A DNA stretch of 40,614 nucleotides. Origin: Candidatus Stramentimicrobium fermentans (lineage in GTDB: Bacteria; Atribacterota; Phoenicimicrobiia; Phoenicimicrobiales; Stramentimicrobiaceae). This document shows, in pieces, positions 18,320-26,601 of this stretch. A program made the position numbers and the translations under genes. The stretch spans positions 1 through 40,614 of the forward strand of contig JAAYOB010000028.1 of the NCBI GenBank assembly GCA_012520575.1. Reading direction: 5' to 3'. A model generated the notes under the pieces. It worked only from the letters and a program-made list of their open reading frames with translations, did not search any database and had not been told where the DNA came from. Within the stretch, counting starts at the first letter, position 1. The number at the start of each line of letters is the position of its first letter.

Positions 18320-19105
18320 ATGAAAGAATCAAAAAATATTAAATTGATTATCACTTATGATGGAACTGATTATGCAGGGTGGCAAAGACAAAAAAATAAG
18401 AAAACAATACAAGGTGTAATAGAAGATAACTTAAGGAAGATTTCCGGTGAAAGGAATTTAAAATTATATGGTGCGGGGCGGACCGACGCTGGTGTACATG
18501 CCCTGGGGCAGGTAGCTAATTTTAAAACCAGGTCGACTATTCCCATAGAAAAATGGTTGGTAATTTTAAATAACCTTTTACCAAGAGATATTAGAATAAA
18601 GGAAGTAGAAGAAGTAGCACAGGAATTCAATTCACGATATAGTGCTAAAAGCAGAATATATAGATACTATCTGATAAATACGCTTGGGAAAACTGAAACT
18701 CATGGGATCCAAGAAGTGTTTTTAGGCAGATATTGCTATTATCAGGATTCCATATTAGACCTGGAAATAATTAAACAAACTGCTCGATATTTATTAGGAT
18801 CTCACGATTTTAGCGCCCTTTCTTGTAAAAATAATCCCGCAAAAAAAGGTAGATTACCTAAAGATAATATTAGAAATATGAAAAGAATTAATGTTATCAG
18901 GAAAAATAGTTTGCTAATATTTTCCATGGAGGCAAATGCCTTTCTATACAAAATGGCTCGGCTAATTGTGGGAACTTTAATAGATTTCTCAATAGGGAAA
19001 AGGGAACCAAAAGAAATTTTAGAGGTATTAAGAAATAAAGATAATCAAAAATCCGGAATAGTTGTTCCATCCAATGGCTTATATTTAGTTACGGTAAAAT
19101 ATTAA
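18320..19105 (+). CDS. truA: tRNA pseudouridine(38-40) synthase
   Basis: TruA (261 aa) isomerises uridines 38-40 in the anticodon arm of many tRNAs. The catalytic aspartate is Asp56 in the motif GAGRTDAGVHALGQ. The N-terminal YDGTDYAGWQRQ, HDFSALSC and the C-terminal FLYKMARLIVGTLIDFSIGK match the family. It follows ecfT by 10 nt, the conserved Bacillota order. A 178-nt gap with a strong promoter follows. Confidence 0.96.
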   Translation: MKESKNIKLIITYDGTDYAGWQRQKNKKTIQGVIEDNLRKISGERNLKLYGAGRTDAGVHALGQVANFKTRSTIPIEKWLVILNNLLPRDIRIKEVEEVAQEFNSRYSAKSRIYRYYLINTLGKTETHGIQEVFLGRYCYYQDSILDLEIIKQTARYLLGSHDFSALSCKNNPAKKGRLPKDNIRNMKRINVIRKNSLLIFSMEANAFLYKMARLIVGTLIDFSIGKREPKEILEVLRNKDNQKSGIVVPSNGLYLVTVKY

Positions 19106-19136
19106 TAACTGAAAAACATAATTATAACGAATATCC

Positions 19137-19165
19137 TTGACATTACTTGCTTATTATATTAAAAT
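19137..19165 (+). promoter_or_regulatory. Strong sigma-70 type promoter for rplM-rpsI, with leader
   Basis: A perfect -35, TTGACA (19137-19142), is followed after exactly 17 nt by TAAAAT (19160-19165), five of six matches to the -10 consensus. Transcription would begin near 19172, giving a leader of about 110 nt before rplM. The leader contains a GCATC/GATGC hairpin (19213-19231), which could play a role in ribosomal-protein feedback, but I cannot assign it to a known leader family. Confidence 0.75.
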
Positions 19166-19283
19166 CTATACGTTATTTTGTAGTCCTGAATCAAATCGGG
19201 TTGATTAAAAAAGCATCTTTTGTTGTGATGCAAATTTTGTATTAACTAAAATTCTAATCTGACCAGAGGTAGATGGAGGTAAA

Positions 19284-19709
19284 ATGGAAACTGATACCGG
19301 CAAAGTTAAAAACATGAATAGAATTTGGTATTTAATTGATGCTAAAGGAAAAGTTTTAGGAAGATTGGCTAGCGAAATAGCTATTTTATTAAGGGGTAAA
19401 AATAGAGTTAATTTTGATAAATCAGTTGATTTAGGTAACTATGTAATTGTAATAAACGCCGAAAAGATTAAACTCACTGGGCAAAAAGAAGAACAAAAAC
19501 TCTACCGATATCATACCAATTATCCAGGCTCTTTAAAAGAAATCCCCTATACCAGGTTAAGGCGGGAAAAGCCTGAATTTATAATTAAGAAAGCGGTGAC
19601 AGGGATGCTCCCTGACAATAAATTAAGACGTAAATTTATAAGAAGACTTAAGATATATAAGGGTGACTTGCATCCGCATAGCGCTCAAAATATTGAAATA
19701 CTCAGCTAA
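19284..19709 (+). CDS. rplM: 50S ribosomal protein L13
   Basis: L13 (141 aa) is an early 50S assembly protein. Family features are RIWYLIDAKGKVLGRLASEI, VNFDKSVDLGNYVIVINAEK and AVTGMLPDNKLRRKFIRRLK. GATGGAGG precedes the ATG at 19284, which keeps the short N-terminal extension usual for L13. It is the first gene of the rplM-rpsI unit behind the 19137 promoter. Confidence 0.97.
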   Translation: METDTGKVKNMNRIWYLIDAKGKVLGRLASEIAILLRGKNRVNFDKSVDLGNYVIVINAEKIKLTGQKEEQKLYRYHTNYPGSLKEIPYTRLRREKPEFIIKKAVTGMLPDNKLRRKFIRRLKIYKGDLHPHSAQNIEILS

Positions 19710-19733
19710 ATCAGCAATAAGGAGGGTCATTAC

Positions 19734-20126
19734 TTGACAGTCAGTCGATTCTATGGAACGGGAAGAAGAAAAACGGCTATTGCTAAAGTGTGGCTAGCAC
19801 CGGGAAAAGGAAATATTATAATTAATAATGTTCCTCATCAGGATTATTTTAAAGACCAGTCTGATATTTTAACTATTGAAGAACCATTAAAGCTAATTCA
19901 AAAAATGGAAGATTTTGATATAAACGTTAAGGTATATGGCGGTGGAATTTCCGGGCAATCCGGTGCAATAAAACATGGCATTAGTAGGGCTTTAGTGAAA
20001 TACGACCATACTCTAAGAACTGTATTAAAAAAAGAAAAAATGTTAGAACGCGACGCCAGAATGAAAGAAAGAAAAAAATATGGCCAGAAAGGCGCTCGAG
20101 CACGTTATCAGTTCTCTAAGCGTTAA
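19734..20126 (+). CDS. rpsI: 30S ribosomal protein S9
   Basis: S9 (130 aa) reaches the P-site tRNA with its C-terminal tail. The sequence shows RFYGTGRRKTAIAKVWLAPG, GGGISGQSGAIKHGISRALV and the invariant tail KKYGQKGARARYQFSKR. The start is TTG at 19734 after AAGGAGGG. The gene ends 45 nt before a strong terminator. Confidence 0.97.
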   Translation: MTVSRFYGTGRRKTAIAKVWLAPGKGNIIINNVPHQDYFKDQSDILTIEEPLKLIQKMEDFDINVKVYGGGISGQSGAIKHGISRALVKYDHTLRTVLKKEKMLERDARMKERKKYGQKGARARYQFSKR

Positions 20127-20171
20127 TATGAAGCTGTTTTAACTTAATATATATTTTTCTAATAAAAATAG

Positions 20172-20218
20172 CCATCATTACTATTTTTCGTTAAAATAGA
20201 ACTGATGATGGTTTTTTT
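20172..20218 (+). terminator. Rho-independent terminator after rpsI
   Basis: CCATCAT (20172-20178) pairs with ATGATGG (20205-20211), and CTATTTT (20181-20187) with AAAATAG (20193-20199), around a TCGTT loop and a small internal bulge. Seven T residues follow at 20212-20218. This is the clearest intrinsic terminator on the plus strand. Confidence 0.88.
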
Positions 20219-20246
20219 ATTTAATAAAAGACGTAGGTAAGTATAA

Positions 20247-21053
20247 ATGCCGCAAAATATTACCATATTAGATATTCTGGATATTATTCTTATAACCATT
20301 ATCTTGTACAATATGCTGCTTCTCATTAAGGAAACACCCGCCGCTCAAATTATTAAAGGTTTTGTAATCCTATTCATTTTTTCTTTTATTTCCAATTGGA
20401 TAGGGCTGAGAACAATTAATTGGCTGATAAAAGGGTTAATGGCTATTCTGGTTGTCGCCATTCCTATTATATTCCAACCGGAATTACGTCGATTATTATT
20501 AAAGATGGGAAAGGGTGATTTTTTATTTAATATTCCACTATTTTCCCAGGGTGAAGAGCTAAAGAAGTGGGAAGAACTTATTAGTGGTATCGTTATGGTA
20601 GCCCCAATGCTGTCTGCTGAGAAGATCGGGGCATTAATTGTCTTAGAAAGAGATGTGGGGCTGCAAGATATTTTAGAAACCGGAATAATGCTAAATAGTG
20701 ATTTTTCCTCAGAATTGCTTTACTCAATTTTTTTACCTAATTCTCCGCTGCATGATGGTGCTGTTATTCTCAGAAATAATCGGATAATTGGGGCAAATTG
20801 TATTTTGCCGTTAACTAAAAACACTGATATTAAAAAATCCTTAGGTACACGCCACAGGGCAGCAATCGGATTAAGCGAGATATCGGATGCTTTAATCGTG
20901 GTAATTTCAGAAGAAAGGGGTACTATTTCAGTGGCAATTGATGGCAGACTGACCAAGCCATTTAGGCCAGAATTGTTAAGAAAGTTTTTGCATAATTTGT
21001 ATCGTCCCAAAACAATGAAAATCTTCAAGGCTAATAAAAAGGATAAACTATAA
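20247..21053 (+). CDS. cdaA: Diadenylate cyclase CdaA, membrane-bound
   Basis: CdaA (268 aa) makes cyclic di-AMP from two ATP, a messenger that controls potassium and osmolyte balance and the cell wall. Three hydrophobic segments fill residues 5-75; the DAC (DisA_N) domain follows, with the catalytic DGA at 170-172 (SPLHDGAVIL) and RHR at 202-204 (GTRHRAAIGLSE). cdaR follows after one base and then glmM, the conserved cdaA-cdaR-glmM module. The gene lies 29 nt after a terminator, but I see no convincing promoter, so read-through may drive it. Confidence 0.95.
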   Translation: MPQNITILDILDIILITIILYNMLLLIKETPAAQIIKGFVILFIFSFISNWIGLRTINWLIKGLMAILVVAIPIIFQPELRRLLLKMGKGDFLFNIPLFSQGEELKKWEELISGIVMVAPMLSAEKIGALIVLERDVGLQDILETGIMLNSDFSSELLYSIFLPNSPLHDGAVILRNNRIIGANCILPLTKNTDIKKSLGTRHRAAIGLSEISDALIVVISEERGTISVAIDGRLTKPFRPELLRKFLHNLYRPKTMKIFKANKKDKL

Positions 21054-21054
21054 A

Positions 21055-22260
21055 ATGCAAAGTATAAAAAGATGGATTACTAATAATTTGGATATAAAAA
21101 TATTAGCCTTGTTGATGGCTCTCATATTGTGGTTTTATATTTCCAGTCAATATAACGTTATGGTTGAAAAATATTATGAAATAGAGATAACCCCAGTTAA
21201 TTTGGATAATTCTCTTTCTATTAAAGAAATTAGGGAAAAAGTTACCACAGGAATTAAAGGTCCACAAAACATTGTTGAGAATATCACCGCTAATAAAATA
21301 AGCGGCACGGTAGATTTACAAAGTGTCTTAGAGCCAGGGGAATATATTATTGGAGTCGACATACTTACGCCCAAGAGTACTCAAATTACTAAGATTATCC
21401 CAGAAAGCATTCCTATTACAGTAGAGAAAATAGTGAGTCAAGTGTATGTAGTCGAATATAATTTAATTGGATTGCCTAAAAAGGGTTATTCCTTAGAGAA
21501 TGAGCCCGAAATTGTTCCTAAAGAAATTTTGATTACAGCATCAGAATCAGTGCATAAAATGATTAATTTGGTTAAGGTTGATATAGATATCTCTGACATA
21601 AGTGAAAATACGGAGAGAGAAGAAAAAGTGACTGTGTATACCAAAGATAATGCTGTTTTGGATAGTCTTAATCTTAAACCCGATAAGGTTGCGGTTTCAA
21701 TATATGTAAGGAAGGGTTATCCTGAGGAAATATTAGAGGTAAAACCCCGTATCATCGGCAAGCCGGCTCCTGGTTTTTATATATCAAAAATTGAGGCAAC
21801 ACCAAATTCATTAAAGATATTTGGTGAGTACACTCGAATAATCAATATAGATTACTTAGAAACAATCCCCATAGACGTAAATGGCGTTTCTAAAACCCTT
21901 ACAGTTAAAGTTACTCCTCTATTAGCAGAAGGGATTTACCTTGCCGAGAACCAAGAAACTTTAGTTGAGGTTCAAATCCAAGTGGATGAAAAAGAAGAAG
22001 AAAAAGTGTTCGAAGATATTACAGTAAAACCGAGAAATGCTTCTCCTTTCATAGATTACCAGCTAACTCCGGAAACTGTACAAGTTATAGTAACAGGAAA
22101 GCACAGTATCCTTGAGGGTTTAAAAAAAGAAGATATTAAAGCCTTTGTTAATTTGGGGGATATTGAGCTGGAAACGGTGAAGGTAGAATTAGAAGCCATA
22201 TTAGGTGTCAGTATGGTCACTACTATTCCAGAAAAAGTAGTTGTTTCGACAAAAAGATGA
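21055..22260 (+). CDS. cdaR: CdaA regulator with YbbR domains
   Basis: CdaR (401 aa) is an extracytoplasmic regulator of CdaA. A single membrane anchor is near the N-terminus (about residues 16-30, ALLMALILWFYISSQ); the rest is a series of about four YbbR repeats, each a beta-rich stretch with patterns such as GLPKKGYSLENEPEIVPKEI and GKPAPGFYISKIEATPNSLK. The sequence is weakly conserved in the family, so identification rests on this pattern and on the position between cdaA and glmM. Confidence 0.9.
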   Translation: MQSIKRWITNNLDIKILALLMALILWFYISSQYNVMVEKYYEIEITPVNLDNSLSIKEIREKVTTGIKGPQNIVENITANKISGTVDLQSVLEPGEYIIGVDILTPKSTQITKIIPESIPITVEKIVSQVYVVEYNLIGLPKKGYSLENEPEIVPKEILITASESVHKMINLVKVDIDISDISENTEREEKVTVYTKDNAVLDSLNLKPDKVAVSIYVRKGYPEEILEVKPRIIGKPAPGFYISKIEATPNSLKIFGEYTRIINIDYLETIPIDVNGVSKTLTVKVTPLLAEGIYLAENQETLVEVQIQVDEKEEEKVFEDITVKPRNASPFIDYQLTPETVQVIVTGKHSILEGLKKEDIKAFVNLGDIELETVKVELEAILGVSMVTTIPEKVVVSTKR

Positions 22261-22314
22261 TTGTTTTAATAGTGATATTTTTAAATAGTATTTATCTTAA
22301 ACAAAGGTATTCCA

Positions 22315-23655
22315 ATGACTGAATTGTTTGGAACAGATGGAATCAGGGGATTAGCGAACAGATATCCTATGGATGCTGAGCTAGCTTTTAATTTAGGTCG
22401 AGCTATAGGCTACTATAACAAAAATAAGAAAAGCAAAAATATCTTAATTGGTAGAGACACTAGGATTTCGGGCTCTATGTTAGAGGCAGCTCTTACCGCT
22501 GGCTTATGTTCAATGGGGAGTAACGTTTTGAATACCGGCATTATTACTACTCCAGCTGTCGGCTATCTTACCAAATATTATGAGGCAAGCATGGGAGTAG
22601 TTATTTCAGCCTCCCATAATCCTTATTATGATAATGGCATTAAGTTATTCCGGGAGAATGGTTTAAAACTAAACAAAGAAAGCGAAAAAGAGATTGAGGG
22701 TATACTTTTTCAAGAAAAATATAAAAAGATTCAAAATACAAGAAAAACAATTGGTCAGGTAATAGCATTAAAGGAAGCTGGAAAAGTCTATTTAGACTTT
22801 CTCGTAACTACAATTCCCCAAGATTTTGCCAGACCAGAATTCAAGATTGTTCTTGATTGTGCCCATGGTTCAGCGAGTCAAATTATTCCGGAATTATTCA
22901 CTAGATTGAAAATTAATTTTAAAGCTATCAACAATACACCCAATGGCATAAATATCAATCAAAAGTGCGGCTCTACCCATATAAGTACTCTACAAAGTGA
23001 GGTGCTGAAGGAGAAGGCAGATTTAGGACTAGCTTTTGATGGGGATGCAGATAGGGTATTGGCGGTAGATGAAAAAGGACAAATTATTGATGGAGACCAG
23101 ATTATGACTATTTATGCCCATGCCTACCTTAGAGAAGGCAGATTAGGCAATAATATAATTGTCACCACACATATGAGTAATTTAGGTTTTGATGAGACTA
23201 TTCAAGGAATGGGGGGCACAGTGGTCCGAACTGATATAGGTGATAAACATGTTTTAGAAAAAATGTTGGAGATGAATTCCTGGCTAGGAGGAGAACAATC
23301 TGGTCACATAATATTTTTAAGATACAGCCCTAGTGGGGATGGACTAATTACTACTTTCCAACTGCTAGATGCCCTCAATAAAAATAATGAACGGATATCA
23401 GTCCAGGCCGGACGCATGAAAAAGTATCATCAGAAGTTATTTAATTATCGGATTTCAGATAAAAAATATCTGCGAAATAGCAATGCATTACAAAAAATGG
23501 ATAAAGAGATGCAAAAATATCTTGGTGGAGATGGCAGGTCTTTAATTCGATTATCAGGGACTGAGAACAAAATAAGGATCTTATTGGAGAGTAAAGAAGA
23601 GAAGAAAATTATGGAATGTCAAAAAGTAATTGAGAAATATGTCAGCCATTTTTAA
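22315..23655 (+). CDS. glmM: Phosphoglucosamine mutase
   Basis: GlmM (446 aa) interconverts glucosamine-6-phosphate and glucosamine-1-phosphate for UDP-GlcNAc and peptidoglycan. The start FGTDGIRG, the phosphoserine Ser100 in ISASHNPYYDNGIK, the metal loop DGDADR (242-247) and the sugar loop GGEQSGH are present. The phosphate-binding loop reads RLSGTENKIRI, with Asn where Pro is more common (SGTEP). In Bacillota GlmM binds and inhibits CdaA, so the linkage to cdaA-cdaR is functional. Confidence 0.96.
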   Translation: MTELFGTDGIRGLANRYPMDAELAFNLGRAIGYYNKNKKSKNILIGRDTRISGSMLEAALTAGLCSMGSNVLNTGIITTPAVGYLTKYYEASMGVVISASHNPYYDNGIKLFRENGLKLNKESEKEIEGILFQEKYKKIQNTRKTIGQVIALKEAGKVYLDFLVTTIPQDFARPEFKIVLDCAHGSASQIIPELFTRLKINFKAINNTPNGININQKCGSTHISTLQSEVLKEKADLGLAFDGDADRVLAVDEKGQIIDGDQIMTIYAHAYLREGRLGNNIIVTTHMSNLGFDETIQGMGGTVVRTDIGDKHVLEKMLEMNSWLGGEQSGHIIFLRYSPSGDGLITTFQLLDALNKNNERISVQAGRMKKYHQKLFNYRISDKKYLRNSNALQKMDKEMQKYLGGDGRSLIRLSGTENKIRILLESKEEKKIMECQKVIEKYVSHF

Positions 23656-23777
23656 AAATGAAAAAGTTTCTTATTTCCAATGATGGCATTTTGACATTGT
23701 CCTAATCAGCTATGAAAAAAGAACAATTATTTTAGAACGGAATAAATAAAAAAATATTGGTCCATTAGCAGGTAAGT

Positions 23778-24158
23778 ATGATAGTAGGAATAGGAATAGA
23801 TTTAGTTGACATAGAAAGAATTAAGCAAATTATAATCAAATGGGAAGAGCATTTTTTAAACAAGGTGTACACCCCAAATGAGATAAAATATTGCGAAGAA
23901 AGAACATATAATCGTTTTCAAACTTATGCTGGTTTTTTTGCTGCCAAAGAGGCTTGTGCTAAAGCTTTAGGAACAGGTATTCAGGAGGGCATTAAATGGA
24001 AAGATATTGAAATCAAGAATGATAATAGAGGAGAGCCCTTTATTTGCCTTTCAGGCTTGGCACAAGCAAGTGCGAGCAATAAAGAGATTAGCAATATCAG
24101 GGTAAGTATCTCACATAGCAAAAAATTGGCAACTGCACAAGTAATTATGGAAATTTGA
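23778..24158 (+). CDS. acpS: Holo-[acyl-carrier-protein] synthase
   Basis: AcpS (126 aa) attaches the 4'-phosphopantetheine arm of CoA to acyl carrier protein. The magnesium ligands Asp8 (GIGIDLVDIERI) and Glu58 (FAAKEACAKALGTG) and the C-terminal VSISHSKKLATAQVI are visible. The 122-nt gap upstream holds no gene. It is followed closely by alr, the acpS-alr pairing typical of Bacillota. Confidence 0.95.
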   Translation: MIVGIGIDLVDIERIKQIIIKWEEHFLNKVYTPNEIKYCEERTYNRFQTYAGFFAAKEACAKALGTGIQEGIKWKDIEIKNDNRGEPFICLSGLAQASASNKEISNIRVSISHSKKLATAQVIMEI

Positions 24159-24184
24159 AATATTTTGTCTCAAAGGAGGGAAAA

Positions 24185-25363
24185 ATGAAAGAATTATTAG
24201 GGTCTGCTTGGCTGGAAATCGATTTAGACGCTGTAAAAGAAAACGTGCAGAATATCCGGAACTGGATAGGGGCACAGAGAAAGATTATGGGTATTGTCAA
24301 AGGTAATGCTTATGGACATGATGCCATAGAAATATCTAAAATAATTTTAGAACATGGAGCAGATGAGCTGGCTGTAGCTAAAATTGAAGAAGGTCTATTT
24401 CTGAGAAGAAATAACATTAAAGCCCCTATATTAGTACTAGGAGCTCCTTTAAAAGAGCAGTTCAACCTTTATTTTGATAATCAGTTAAAACCTACTGTAT
24501 GTGATTTAGAAAGTATTTATAGATTCAATGATATAGCAGCCAAATTACAGCAAAAAATTAAAATACATCTGAAAATTGATACCGGGATGGCAAGATTGGG
24601 TTTATCAGTTTCGGAAATAAAGGATATTCTTTCTAATATTAAAAGAATGCCGAATATTATCATTGAAGGAGTGTACACTCATTTTTCTACTTCTGATGAG
24701 AAGGATAAGGAATATACTTATTATCAATTTAGGCTCTTCCAAAGGATAATTGATTTAATGATCGATAGCATTACTCCTAAGCCATACTTTCATGCTGCAA
24801 ACAGCGGCGCTATTCTGGATTTGCCTGAAACCTGGTTAGATATGGTCCGCCCGGGCTGTCTTATTTATGGATTATATCCTTCTAACGAGGTCAAAAAGAA
24901 TATCACTTTAACCCCGGCGCTTTCCTTTAAAAGTCGTATTGCTTTTCTAAAGGTGGTACCGGCTGAATCTTTTATAGGTTATGGCAAGACCTTTTACACT
25001 AAAAGAGAAACTGTAATAGCAACTTTGCCGGTAGGATATGCCGATGGTTACGATAGGTGGCTTTCTAACCAAGGGGAAGTGTTGATTCGAGGAGAAAAAG
25101 CGCCTGTTATCGGTAGAGTTTGTATGGACCAGATGATGATAGATGTAACAGGTTTAGGAAGCATGGAGGTGGGAGATGAAGTTGTGCTATGGGGAAAACA
25201 AGGAGGCAAAACAATTTCGGTCGAAGATATAGCTCAAAAGTTAAATACAATTATTGATGTAATCATTCATTTAACAGATAAGGCCAGGGTAACGAAATTA
25301 TTTCTCAAAGACGGTAAACCTTGGAAAATTAAAAATATGTTAGGTGAATATTATTGTGCCTAA
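24185..25363 (+). CDS. alr: Alanine racemase
   Basis: Alr (392 aa) is a PLP enzyme making D-alanine for peptidoglycan. The PLP lysine is Lys39 in GIVKGNAYGHD; the second catalytic base, a tyrosine, lies in GYGKTFYT; RVCMDQMMIDVT is the other family signature. I took ATG at 24185, preceded by AAAGGAGGG (24172-24180), rather than a TTG at 24155 that overlaps acpS. The enzyme would share the alanine pool with the alanine dehydrogenase and symporter encoded 5-7 kb downstream. Confidence 0.95.
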   Translation: MKELLGSAWLEIDLDAVKENVQNIRNWIGAQRKIMGIVKGNAYGHDAIEISKIILEHGADELAVAKIEEGLFLRRNNIKAPILVLGAPLKEQFNLYFDNQLKPTVCDLESIYRFNDIAAKLQQKIKIHLKIDTGMARLGLSVSEIKDILSNIKRMPNIIIEGVYTHFSTSDEKDKEYTYYQFRLFQRIIDLMIDSITPKPYFHAANSGAILDLPETWLDMVRPGCLIYGLYPSNEVKKNITLTPALSFKSRIAFLKVVPAESFIGYGKTFYTKRETVIATLPVGYADGYDRWLSNQGEVLIRGEKAPVIGRVCMDQMMIDVTGLGSMEVGDEVVLWGKQGGKTISVEDIAQKLNTIIDVIIHLTDKARVTKLFLKDGKPWKIKNMLGEYYCA

Positions 25364-25883
25364 TAAGGATATTAAAGCCAAAGTTTTCAGAGATAATAAT
25401 ACCACTGCCATCTTTAACAGTAATGGCCCGGAAGAAACGATCTGGTTAGGAACAATAATAGGAGATTTGCTCCAGAATGGCGACTTAATAGCTCTCAATG
25501 GTGATCTTGGGGCAGGGAAAACCAGTTTAATTAAGGGTATTGCCTTGGGATTAAAAAGCCAGGATAATATCACCAGCCCTTCCTTTTCTATCATAAATGA
25601 ATACACCGGTATCGTCCCCATCTTTCATTTCGATTTTTATAGAATAGGCAAACCAGAGGACATAGAAGATCTCGGCTATGAAGAATACTTTTCTGATACA
25701 GGGGTTATTCTAATCGAATGGGCTAAAATTATAGCCGATTATCTTCCAGACAATTTATTGTTAATTAATATATTTATGGATTATCAGAACATTTTTACCA
25801 GGAAGATAGTATTCAAGCCAAAGGGGAAAAGGTACGAAAAAATAATGGAGGATTTAGAAGCAATTGTTGGTACTGGGCATTGA
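25356..25883 (+). CDS. tsaE: tRNA t6A threonylcarbamoylation ATPase TsaE
   Basis: TsaE (about 175 aa) is the ATPase that works with TsaB and TsaD to place t6A at position 37 of ANN-decoding tRNAs. The Walker A GDLGAGKT is about 50 residues from the start, followed by SPSFSIINEY and FDFYRIGKPEDIEDLGYEEY. Two GTG starts are possible: 25344 (overlapping alr by 20 nt, no Shine-Dalgarno) and 25356 (8-nt overlap, with TTAGGTGA about 9 nt upstream). I prefer 25356. The 3' end overlaps tsaB by 20 nt. Confidence 0.92.
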   Translation: MPNKDIKAKVFRDNNTTAIFNSNGPEETIWLGTIIGDLLQNGDLIALNGDLGAGKTSLIKGIALGLKSQDNITSPSFSIINEYTGIVPIFHFDFYRIGKPEDIEDLGYEEYFSDTGVILIEWAKIIADYLPDNLLLINIFMDYQNIFTRKIVFKPKGKRYEKIMEDLEAIVGTGH

Positions 25884-26592
25884 TACAGCTACTAAAGTAT
25901 TAAACCTAGCTATTGTCAATAATTCTGAAGTAATAATTGACTATAAGGTTAATAGGATGGAGAAAACCCATTCTACTCTTATTTTATCTGCTTTAAACAA
26001 CATGCTTAATCTATCTGGAATAAAATTAAAAGAAATAGAGGGAATAGCTGTTTCAATCGGACCCGGTTCTTTTACCGGTTTAAGAATCGGTCTATCTACC
26101 GCTAAGGGTTTAGCCTTTGCCTTATCTATACCCCTAATTGGAGTAAGCAGCCTGGAATCCTCTGCCTTTAGCTGGTTAAGCTTACCGGGTATACTCTGCC
26201 CGATAATAAAAGCACGTAGAGGTGAATATTACTTTGCCCTTTATGAATATAAAAATAAAGATTCTAGTATAGTCAAAGATTACCAATGTGCAAAATGGGT
26301 CGAAATAAAGCAGGAATTATTGGAATATAGAGACCATATTTATATTTTTGGTGATGGAATTGAAGATATAATCAAGGATGAAAAGATTGAAAATTATGGT
26401 CATATTGCTAATATCTATTTTATTAACAACTCCTTAAATACTGCTAATGCTGTAAGCGTAGCTTTATTAGGAGAAGAGAGAATACCAAAAAAAGAGTGCG
26501 ATGATATCTATAAACTATTACCGTTATATATAAGTAAATCAGCAGCTGAAGTACTGATAGAAAAAGATCCGGTGTTAATCATTAAAAAATAA
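25864..26592 (+). CDS. tsaB: tRNA t6A modification scaffold protein TsaB
   Basis: TsaB (242 aa) is a degenerate ASKHA-fold paralog of TsaD that dimerises with it. The N-terminal VLGIDTATKVLNLAI and SIGPGSFTGLRIGLSTAKGL are its hallmarks. The start is TTG at 25864, inside the tsaE end, with ATGGAGGA upstream. tsaD follows after 9 nt; rimI, often placed between tsaB and tsaD, is absent here. Confidence 0.93.
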   Translation: MLVLGIDTATKVLNLAIVNNSEVIIDYKVNRMEKTHSTLILSALNNMLNLSGIKLKEIEGIAVSIGPGSFTGLRIGLSTAKGLAFALSIPLIGVSSLESSAFSWLSLPGILCPIIKARRGEYYFALYEYKNKDSSIVKDYQCAKWVEIKQELLEYRDHIYIFGDGIEDIIKDEKIENYGHIANIYFINNSLNTANAVSVALLGEERIPKKECDDIYKLLPLYISKSAAEVLIEKDPVLIIKK

Positions 26593-26601
26593 GGTATTAA
26601 A

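Noticed and set aside
23691..23716. TTGACA upstream of acpS with TATGAA downstream
   Set aside because: The spacing is only 14 nt, too short for a normal sigma-70 promoter.
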